From the NCBI GenBank assembly GCA_028622995.1, contig JAJQJQ010000005.1, positions 7,564,001-7,628,000 of the forward strand: 64,000 nucleotides of DNA. The letters are read 5' to 3'. Numbering within the stretch: position 1 is the stretch's first letter; the number at the start of each line of letters is the position of its first letter. Below the pieces are notes generated by a model that was given only the letters and a program-made list of their open reading frames with translations, did not search any database and had not been told where the DNA came from. The position numbers and the translations under genes are program-made. Below are positions 52,528 through 61,387 of this stretch, piece after piece. This DNA is from Panagrolaimus kolymaensis. Its lineage: Eukaryota; Nematoda; Chromadorea; Rhabditida; Panagrolaimidae.

Positions 52528-53678
52528 TTAAGGGGCACAAGCAACTTCATTGTTTGTTGATTGTTCGATCCAATCACAAAACTTTGAAGCATCAATATAT
52601 GTTCCTAAAATGATTTTAATTATTTTTAACATATTGATGGATACTTACCATAATTAATAATTTTATCAGGCTCATTCGTTGCAAATGTTGTTCCTCGCGA
52701 TGTTATGCCAATTTGATACCAAAGATTTTCATGTAAAACCATTAAAGGTCCACCGCTATCGCCCTTTAATGTACCTTGTTGTAATCCACCTGCACAAAAT
52801 TCATTATTTTCTTTTGGATCTAAAAGTTTCAACCAACATTTTTTCTTTGTGTTAACGTGAAGCATACCTTCAGATGAATCACTGCAATTACAATGACAGT
52901 TTGCAATATCGATTATATCGACACTTGCTGAATGTAATTCCGTTGCAGGTTCTGCCTCAAAATAATATGATGATACTGTAATTAATTATACCTTATAAAA
53001 TATGCTTCTTTTTTTTAAAGCCAACTTGGACGATCTTTCTTAACAGGTATAATAAGCTTTTTAAATATTAATCCGAAGCCAGCAACGACTGCTTTGTCAA
53101 CAATTTTTGGTGTTAAGCTTCGACTCAAGCAAATTTGATTCACGCCATGATTGAATTCAATTGGATTTTCCAGCTAAAATAAAATCACAGAGTTACTATT
53201 TTTTAAGCGTTTAAGGTACTCTAATTAAAGCAATATCTTCCCCAAATGTGTTATTTCCAGATGTTTGAATAAAATTTGTTGCAATTTGTGATTCCATTTT
53301 TTCGATTTCCGCGTTGCCATATTTCACAATGATTTCATTCACGCCGATTGTACAATGTTTTGCGGTTAAAATATAATTTTGGGAGATTACTGTCCCCGTA
53401 CATACTTTTTCATTTGAATTTACGTGCTCCAAATAAACAGCCCATGGAAAATCACCAGTTGAAACATGGGTGCTTCCAATGATCTAAATCTGGTTTTGTA
53501 GTGTGGAAATAAAGTTGATTATCATTACCCTATTATGCGGCCAATGATTACCCAAACTTTCAGGAAATAAGTTTTGATAAATACGAGAAGCACTTCCAAT
53601 ACCACATTGGACATCCCATTGACGAAGTTCAACTTGGATGATCAAAGATAAAATCAAAATCACACTCAATGCTTCCAT
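52528..53678 (-). CDS. Secreted trypsin-fold serine protease (copy B)
   Basis: Six exons (53529-53678, 53220-53483, 53026-53173, 52868-52975, 52649-52819, 52528-52604) give 305 residues, with the same exon-intron plan as copy A (exons 3 and 6 are the same length, 148 and 77 nt). Signal peptide residues 1-18; propeptide ends HNR followed by IIGS, so activation after Arg is expected. Triad: His93 (LTAKHC), Asp133 (GEDIALIR), Ser245 (GDSGGP). As in copy A the Cys before the serine loop is absent (Leu) and position 189 is Gly. A CHCNC cluster precedes the serine exon. The exon 3 donor is weak (GTTGGC), chosen because the paralog has the same exon length and phase. Probable intestinal or secreted digestive protease; no substrate can be assigned. 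Confidence 0.86.
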
Positions 53679-54136
53679 GTTTCAGAAACTTTTAAAATAA
53701 AAAATTTCTTGCATTTTTAACCCTTTTTATGTTTATTGTATTTTTTTAAAAACTGAATCATTTTTCAGGAGTTGTTCTTTTTTACTTTCAAAAGCAGCAT
53801 TGAAGAGTTTGAGAGAGAAAAAAGGCAGCCAACTTTCAAAGATGGGAACAAAGAGCCATTCTTTTTTTACTTTCTTGTATGATTGCACCCTTTTTTATTT
53901 ATAGTTATTAGAGAATGACTAAAATTTCATTTCACTTTTCCTGATAATTTTTTGCTTAAAAATGATAAAGGAAAAAAGAATTGATGATGATGCAAAGAAG
54001 CGTCATCGAATCATAAGTTTGAAAAACTATAGGTGTGGTGGTAAAAATTGGGATAACGAATTAGCAACAAAGAAGGATTGAATTAAAGTTCTATTTTTTA
54101 TTTTTACATTAAAAGTTATCTATAACCATTTAAAAA
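53679..54136. other. Intergenic gap, about 460 bp
   Basis: 5' flank of protease copy B and 3' flank of the first SDR gene, both on the minus strand. AT-rich, no exon seen. Confidence 0.45.
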
Positions 54137-55533
54137 TTAATACCAATCAATTGGTTTACGTTTATAAACTAAAACTCCATCGGGAGCATAAGGATCAGTG
54201 GCGAGATAAGCCGGAGTTATGGCGCCTTCTTGAATAGATATATCACCCATGTTTAACGTCATCAAGGTATTAACAGAACCGGGACAACACTAAAAAATGC
54301 ATTTATGAGTTTAAGAGACTGAAAAATAAGACAAACAGCATAAAATTTAATTCCTTTTTCTTTGTACAATTTACTAAATAAAATAGTAAAAGCAATTGCA
54401 GCAGCTTTTGAAACTCTATAAGGACTTTCATGGAATCCATTTTTAGTGCAAGTATCTTCAGCCACATATCTGAAATTCGGAATTATGATTTTACATTGCC
54501 ATCAATAATGAAAGTTAAGTGATTGTCGACCAGTGTGACGCTTTTTATTTTTTTCGCCTCCGCCTCCGCCTCCACCTCCGGAGGCGGAGGCGCCTCCGGA
54601 GGCGTTGGAGGCGCCTCCGGAGGCGCGGAGGCGATAAAAATACGTTAGTTTTTTGAAACGTCGCCTCCGCCTCCGCCTCCGGAGGTGGAGGCGCCTCCGG
54701 AGGCGATGGAGGCGCCTCCGGAGGCGGAGGCGTGTCACACTGTTGTCGACGACTTATAAACAATTTGTACATAAAATTTGGGATTGCTTCATTCTTTTTT
54801 GATCAAATTTACTGTATTTTTACTAAATCTTTTAATCCTGTTTTATATCAAATGAAAACTCACTGCATATATTCTTCAACAACTTCATCGATATCTTTAT
54901 CACTTGTTGCATTTCGAAGTCTCATAACGTGCTTTTTAGCATATGTTTTTACAATTCCATATTGACTACAAATATTAATAACTCGAGCTCCCTGATGCAT
55001 CAATGGCAACAAGCATCGGGTGATTCGTTTAGTACCATAATAATTTACTTCCATTGAAAGCCGACCTTTTTGGAATTTTTCTTCGAGAGTTTTAATATCT
55101 TCAAGTTGAAATCCAACTCCAGCATTATTAATCAAAACATCAACCTTTCCATGAGCCTTTTTCATGAAATCAAAAAACTTTTGACATGATTCTTCGTTGA
55201 GAATGTCGAGCTCGCAATATCGGAGTTCACATTTTCTAGTCTCTCCAAGGCTTTTTTCTAATGCTTCGACAGCTTCTTTACCATCAGCTTCTTCAAGAGC
55301 TGAAAATGAATTATATTTTAAAATCTTAAAATTAATATGATAGTAGTACCTGTGATGTAAATGATGCCATTTTCAACTTTGGCTGCAATATTTTCAACAA
55401 TACCGTAACCAAGTCCTAAAATTTTAGGATTACTCTATGTTTGAAATGATAAGACTTTACCTCGATTAGCTCCTGTAGCAATAAATATTTTTGAGTCTTT
55501 GTTGAATTTGTGAATGGGTTCTTGGGGACACAT
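54137..55533 (-). CDS. SDR carbonyl-reductase-like enzyme, copy 1
   Basis: Five exons (55461-55533, 55350-55415, 54864-55299, 54337-54469, 54137-54289) encode 286 residues, close to carbonyl reductase 1 (about 277). The Rossmann motif is TGANRGLGYGIV (from Thr20), NNAG at 104-107, and the catalytic set Ser158 (INICSQYG), Tyr209 and Lys213 (YRVSK). The sequence CCPGSVNT opens the last exon, and the protein ends IDWY, as in monomeric NADPH-dependent carbonyl reductases, which reduce ketones and quinones in the cytosol. It heads a tandem array with copies 2 and 3 and shares their intron positions. Intron 3 (54470-54863, 394 bp) is unusually long because of a GC-rich palindromic insertion. The cofactor preference is inferred from the family only. 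Confidence 0.92.
54523..54752. mobile_element. GC-rich palindromic insertion in an SDR intron
   Basis: About 230 bp composed largely of CGCCTCCG and CGGAGGCG modules in alternating orientation, in a genome that is otherwise about 70% AT. It is bounded by inverted ends: TGTCGACCAGTGTGACG at 54524-54540 and CGTGTCACACTGTTGTCGAC at 54731-54750. A short AT-rich spacer (54637-54660) separates two GC-rich halves. The two similar intron positions in SDR copies 2 and 3 lack it, so it arrived after duplication. It is probably a small foldback/MITE-type element, with no coding capacity. Frames read across it give Arg/Gly or Pro/Ala-rich peptides and are not genes. Confidence 0.75.
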
Positions 55534-56520
55534 TTTTTTAAAATGGATTTTTGAAGCTTTAGAAGTTCCTGTTGTTGAAGAAAAAAGTGATTACCTAAAA
55601 TAATCTCTCTCTTAAAAAAATTATTATAAATAGAGAAATTATGAGTTAAAGCGTCATTGAACTTTTTGTTTAAGCTTTTTCTGTTGTGAAAAAGTAAGTA
55701 GTAAGCAAACATGAAGGTTCCACAGTTTTTTTTCGTTTTCTGTTATCTTTTTTTTACTGTGGACTAATCTGATAAGCGTGATGAGGGTGAAGGGTTAAAA
55801 ATGTTTGGAAATGAAGAAAATGATGGGTGATTGAATGCAAGGTTGCAGAAAAAATAAGTGAACACGATCTTTGGATGCCACTGTTTTTTTGTTTATTGAT
55901 AACCTTTGGCTTCTAATTTAATCTTATGTAGCTTCCTTTATTTCTCAACAAATTATTCTTTTAGAAAAAAGGCTTGTTCTTTTGATAAAATTATCTTGCA
56001 TTAGCACAGCATTTTTAGTCATCTAAATCATATGACAAATGATTATGGTATTAGGCCATGATTCAGTTTCATTTTATTATACACTTCCGATATTAGGAGG
56101 TGTGTTACTTATCAATAAATTGCTTCCGATGGATTATCTCGGAAGAAGTTCTTATTAACTATTAAGCAATTTCTTTCTAATTTCAGGAACACTGTTTCTT
56201 TATTTTTTTATTATTTATTTTGCACCTAATAAAATACTCGGCGCTACGCGGCCCTTCGGGCCGCCATGAATTTTGATAATAGGTCAATTAAAATTAACAT
56301 AAATTATTTTATTCCGCTTGGAAAAGAAAAAATTGCTTTGCATTCGCATTTATGCTAATTTTTTTATTTTTTCTCTTTTCTTAATTTTGTGAATGAAAAA
56401 TAAAATGACACGGACGAACGCACAATGAAAATTACTAGGAAGGATGAAAAGCAAGAATTTTTATTAATACAAGCTCATTTACATATTTGGTTAAAATTAA
56501 AATAGAAAATTTTAACATTT
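55534..56520. other. Intergenic between SDR copies 1 and 2
   Basis: About 990 bp with the promoter side of SDR copy 1 and 3' flank of copy 2. A CAACAACAG acceptor lies about 35 nt before the copy 1 ATG. A GC-rich hairpin sits at 56248-56264. No exon is evident. Confidence 0.45.
56248..56264. repeat. GC-rich perfect hairpin
   Basis: GCGGCCC, loop TTC, GGGCCGC: a seven-base-pair all-GC stem in an AT-rich intergenic stretch, directly preceded by CTCGGCGCTAC. It resembles dispersed short palindromes more than a promoter element. A single copy is seen in this window. Confidence 0.55.
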
Positions 56521-57632
56521 TTAATACCAGTTGATGGGTTTTCGAAGATAAACAAAACTGCCTTCTGGTGGTGCATCAGGATCAGTGGCAAGATAAAATG
56601 GAGTATCAGCGCCATCTTGTATCGACAAAAAGTTATTATTATTAGTCATTACAGTATTAACATAACCGGGGCAACACTAAAAAAATAACTATAGTTGATG
56701 TTTTTTTTGTAAGATGAAAGCTTACAGCGTAAAATTTAAGTCCAAGATTTTTATATTGACGATGATGTAAAAATGATAAAGCAATGGCAGCTGTTTTGGA
56801 AACACCATATCCACTTTCTGGAAAACCATTTTCTTTTCGAGTATTATCTTTGGAACATCTAAAATAATTTCAAGGATTAAATGGCAATTTTTTAATGTGA
56901 GTTGAGAAAAGTTCCTTTTCGAGTTTGCCTTCGTTAAACTTTTCTCTAATCAATTCTAAATTTTTGTTCTTTTCAACTTACTGAATGTATTCCTCCACAA
57001 ATTCATCGATATCTTTATCACTTGTCGCATTCTTAAGTTTTTCAATATGCCTTTGAGCATAATTTCCTTTCATAACACCTTTTTGGCTACAAATTGTAAT
57101 AATTTTTGCTCCTGTTCGAAATAATGGAAGCAACGATAAAATTATTCTTTTTGTTCCATAATAATTAATATCCACTGAAATTTGAGCTTGTTTGGCCGGA
57201 GGAGCATTTGGTAATGCAATTCCTGCATTGTTAATGAGAACATCAAATCCGCCATGGGCTTCTTTCAAACGATTAGCCATTTTTTGACATGAGATTTCAT
57301 CGACGATATCGAGTTCACAATAACGAAGTTCACATTTTAAACTTTTTCCAAGGGTGTCTTTTAAAGTTTCAACTGCTTCTTTGCCATCGGCTTCTTCGAG
57401 GGCTGAAAATGAATTGTTTAAAAAATATGCTAAGACAAGTTTCCCATACCTGTTATGTAAATGACGCCATTGTTTACGGTTACTGCAATCTTTTCAACAA
57501 TACCATAGCCAAGTCCTAGAAATTCACTATGACTATTTTAAGACATTTAAAACTCGTACCTCGATTTGCTCCTGTGACAACGAAAACGGTGTTAGGTTTT
57601 TCTTCTTTATATTCATAGAAAAATTGTGGCAT
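56521..57632 (-). CDS. SDR carbonyl-reductase-like enzyme, copy 2
   Basis: Five exons (57560-57632, 57450-57515, 56982-57402, 56726-56858, 56521-56676) encode 282 residues. Motifs are as in copy 1: TGANRGLGYGIVEKIAV, LINNAGIALP, Ser152 (TICSQKG), Tyr204 and Lys208 (YGVSK), CCPGYVNT, and the C-terminal INWY. Exon 1 (73 nt), exon 2 (66 nt) and exon 4 (133 nt) match copy 1 exactly in length, so the array arose by tandem duplication. The sequence is intact with all catalytic residues. Copy 2 differs from copy 1 mainly in the substrate-loop region after NNAG and after the catalytic Ser, hinting at different substrates. Cytosolic, no signal peptide. Confidence 0.92.
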
Positions 57633-58070
57633 CTTTCACAAACTTGAATGGCTTTTCAACCTTCAAAAGAACCAATCACCTGGTATAAAATGAATAAATG
57701 AGTAAAATTCATTGGGGCTTAAATATTTCAGAGGTCGTCGAAAAAAAATTATGACGAACAGATAATAATGTGAACCCTCCAACATCATTGATCATTCAGA
57801 ATGTTGCTTCTTTATTTTTTGTTATCATTTTAATGACTCTAACATGTGCTTTTTAACCTCTCAAACGACTGATAAGCCCATAATTAACCTGAGCAGAAGG
57901 TTTTAAATCAAATATGGAAATTTAAGCAAAAAATGATTTTTTTCTAGAAAGAAAACATATGATATTATTGTCTGTGTTCCGTGATGCATCAAATTTTTCA
58001 TTGTAGCCATAATTAACTGGTTTATATAAAATTTTTAATCAATGAAAGAAAAATTTTTAAAATTAAGTTT
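57633..58070. other. Intergenic between SDR copies 2 and 3
   Basis: About 440 bp of AT-rich spacer. No exon or conserved element identified. The spacing falls within the range seen in nematode operons, but each copy may as well have its own promoter. Confidence 0.45.
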
Positions 58071-59199
58071 TTAAGAAGATGAAGGATACCAATCCAAAAT
58101 TTCTCGGTTAAAAACAAAAACTCCATTATGAGCATCGGGATCAGTTGCGAGATACACCGGCGTATCTGCACTTTCTTGAATAGACAATAATCCCTTTCCA
58201 TTTGTCATATCCGTGTTAGTGTAACCTGGACAACACTAAAATGAAAAATAGTTAAATTAAGAAAACATAATAAGAAGAGGAGTAATCTATTACAGCAAAA
58301 AATTTTATTCCTTGATTATTGTACAATTTATGATGCAAAAAAGTTAAAGCTGTCGTAACAGCTTTCGAAGTTCTGTAAGCACTTTCTGGAAATCCATTTT
58401 CTCTGCATTTGTCTTTTTTTGTTGCTCTGAAATTAATAATGATCGTATTTTATCGCTCTAAAAATATTTTTACTGAATAAATTCTTCAACAAATTCATCG
58501 ATATCTTTCTCGCTCACTGCTTTGGTTAACCTATCAATATTCTTTTGGGAATAATGTCCTTTGTTACAACCATTAGCTTCCTGAAAAAAGAATTCAAGTA
58601 TAAAACTTTTATTAAAATCCAATGTTTTTACATTTTCACATGAACCTGTTAAATGCAAAATTCCCATTTGACTACAAATATTTAGAATTCTTCCACCTTT
58701 GCGAATAATAGGAATCAAAGCATTCGTGATTCTTTTAGTACCATAATAATTTGTTTTCATAGAAATTTCTGCTTGTTCTGAAGGCGTTTTTTTACAATTT
58801 AAATAAAAGCCTACTCCGGCATTATTAATAAGTACATCAAATCCATCATGAGTTTTCCTGAGAAAATTGGCAAGTTTTTGACATGAGCTTTCATCTTCAA
58901 TATCCAATTGATGAAAGCAAATTTCACTCTTTTTATTGTTTGCAAAACTTTCTTCTAACTTTTGAACCGCAGCTTTCCCACGAGATTCATCGCGGGCTAT
59001 GTTTTAACGAGATTAATTTATTCAAATTGGAAAATAAGTGTATACCTGTTAAATAAATAATTCCATCTTCAGCCGTGGAAGCAAGTCTTTCAACAATACC
59101 ATATCCAATGCCTATGATTACGATTGAATTTTGGCTTAAAATCAATTAAAAATTATTACCTTTATTAGAGCCAGTAACAACAAAAATTTGTTGACTCAT
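58071..59199 (-). CDS. SDR carbonyl-reductase-like enzyme, copy 3
   Basis: Six exons (59160-59199, 59046-59111, 58632-58996, 58474-58580, 58294-58426, 58071-58235) encode 291 residues. TGSNKGIGYGIV, LINNAGVGFY, INICSQMG, Tyr210 and Lys214 (YRTSK) and CCPGYTNT are all present; the C-terminus is LDWYPSSS. Unlike copies 1 and 2 it has an extra intron (58581-58631). That intron is 51 nt, a multiple of three without an in-frame stop, so retaining it would add 17 residues. I treat it as an intron because it starts GTAAAA, ends TTTTTTCAG and interrupts a conserved block. The N-terminal extension of copies 1 and 2 is missing. An SDR family oxidoreductase, most likely NADPH-dependent. Confidence 0.9.
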
Positions 59200-59474
59200 T
59201 TTTATATTTGCTTTTGAGTAAATTTTAATGTCAAAAAACTAAAAGAGCTAAAAACAAATTCTATTACACAAAGTGTAATAGAAAAAATTCTGAGAAAAAA
59301 TCAATTGCTATTGAAACGCTTATCGAAAAATATTACGGAAGTATTGCCTCAAATTAATTGATTGAAAAAATACAGTGTTTTTAGTTTTTATTTGAAACAA
59401 TGAATATCAATTTGGCTATTGTGGGTTGCTGTCAGCTATAAAGTTGCTACCAAAAGTTAAAAAAGACAAAAAAT

Positions 59475-61387
59475 TTATTCCCAACAAGTATCAAAAATTT
59501 TTGAAATATTATTATTAATAACATTATCAACTTCAATCAATTTTGTTTCTTCTTCTTCGCTCCAAATAGGCATAGTGTTTAGTGTAATTTGAGTAAATAT
59601 TACTGCTTTTTCTGGAAAAAAATTATAAAAATGAAAGTCATCGTTATAAAAGATATTTTTTTACCATTAATTGTATGTAAAAATTGAGGTAATTTTTTAG
59701 GAAAAATAAAGACAAAATAAAAAATAAAACCCGCAATTACAAATGAGATAGCATAAATTCCAACTTTGTATTCCTAAAAACAATTTTTTTAATTGAAAGT
59801 TTTGATAAAGTCTCACATCTCTGATTGGAATAACCAAAAGTGAAATGCAAATAATTAAAAATATTATTGGAACAAAAATAGGATTTTGCATAGCATCTTT
59901 TGGCACAGGAAAATGTTTGAATCTCATATACAACAATGCCATTTGAACTACAGTGCGTTGCATCCAAATTGCATAAGTCATATAATTTAAAACTTGTTCC
60001 AAATTTCCTAGAAATGAAATCCCAATGGCCACACAAACCTATAATGGCGATCGAGGATATTAAGCTCTTTTTCTAACATAAAGACATTCATGATACTATT
60101 CAATAATTATAAAAATTAGCGCTTACTTCAACAATAACAGCCGCTCGAGGACTCATTGAAGATGGATGAACACATTTAAATGCAGCAGGCATAACTCCTT
60201 CTTTGGCTCCAGCAAATAAATAACGACTCGAAGTAAAAATTGTTGAGTTCATTGAACCCAAAAGTAAAATAGCAATGAGGAAAGGAATGGCATAATAAAA
60301 TGAACCTAAAGTTTTTTCAGCAAAATCCTAAATTTTATCTATCGAAAATAAAAATAAGAAAAAAGCTTACCACTGCTACAGTGTTCGAAGCTTTGAATTC
60401 TTCAACGGTTAAAATAGAAAAATATGCTAAATTCATGGAAATATAAACAAATGCGGATAATCCAATTCCAACAAAAACTGCAATTGGTAATGTTCGACGT
60501 GGATTATCAATTTCTTCGGTACCAAAATTGAGAACATCGAAGCCGTCATATGCGAATAAGCCATTGTAAAGGCCCAAAATAATATCATTAGGATTTGTTG
60601 AAGTTCCATTAAAGCTATTATGGAAATTTTCTGTTCTTCCTAAAAATCAAAGCTCAAATTTTTTTAATTCATAAAACTTTGTAAACATCTTTTTCGAGAT
60701 AACCAAAGCCAACTTTTATTTTTACCTTTGACAACCATAAACCAAAAACCTGTTCCAATAATAATTAAAATAACTAAAAATTTTACAATGGTCGCAACAA
60801 TCTGGAATCGACCCGCAAATTTTTTCAAAGAAAATAAATTAATAAATGCAAGAGGCAGTAAAGCAGTAAATCCAACTAAACGCGGAATATTTCCTGCTGT
60901 TTCTAAATTTTTGTTGAAAGCTTCATTAATTCCTTTAACAAAATATTCTCCAAAAGCCATAGTGTGAATAGACAAAATTGCAGGATAAGTTAAAGTTGTG
61001 GCAACAAAAAGAAATGCTGCAGCAATGGGATTCCATTTTACATGAGTTAAATAAGCAAAATCACATCCTGATTTACGAATAGATGTACCTAAGGGAATTG
61101 TATAGTTTAGTATAACCAAAATTTTAAAATTTTACCCAATTCAATGTAAACAAGCGCACCAAATAATGCAATTAAGGCTCCAATTGTCCACATAATTAAT
61201 GAAAGCCCTACGCTGCCACTATGTTGAAGCACTGATGTTGGAGATACAAAGATTCCTAAAATCATAAAGTTAAAATCTCAAGGATTTATCTTGATTCTTT
61301 TATAGAGAACAAACCTGATCCAATAATATCACCCACGCAATAAGCAATGGCTTCAAAAATTCCAATTTTATTGCCATCTGAATGCAT
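59475..61387 (-). CDS. SLC7-type amino-acid transporter (light-chain class)
   Basis: Eight exons (61315-61387, 61136-61255, 60726-61088, 60371-60639, 60127-60327, 59817-60038, 59665-59773, 59475-59611) encode 497 residues, the normal length for SLC7 light chains. TM1 contains GSGIFVSP at an exon junction, the unwound substrate-binding segment of APC transporters. TM2-3 carry [24 protein letters not shown]6 has the conserved [13 protein letters not shown], and [12 protein letters not shown] follows. About twelve TM helices are visible. SLC7 light chains exchange neutral or cationic amino acids at the plasma membrane, usually paired with a heavy chain; the Cys used for that disulfide would lie between TM3 and TM4 and I cannot confirm it. 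Phases agree throughout. Substrate not predicted. Confidence 0.92.

Noticed and set aside
54502..54772. Arg-rich and Pro/Ala-rich frames across the GC-rich element
   Set aside because: They are translations of simple CGCCTCCG repeats inside an intron.
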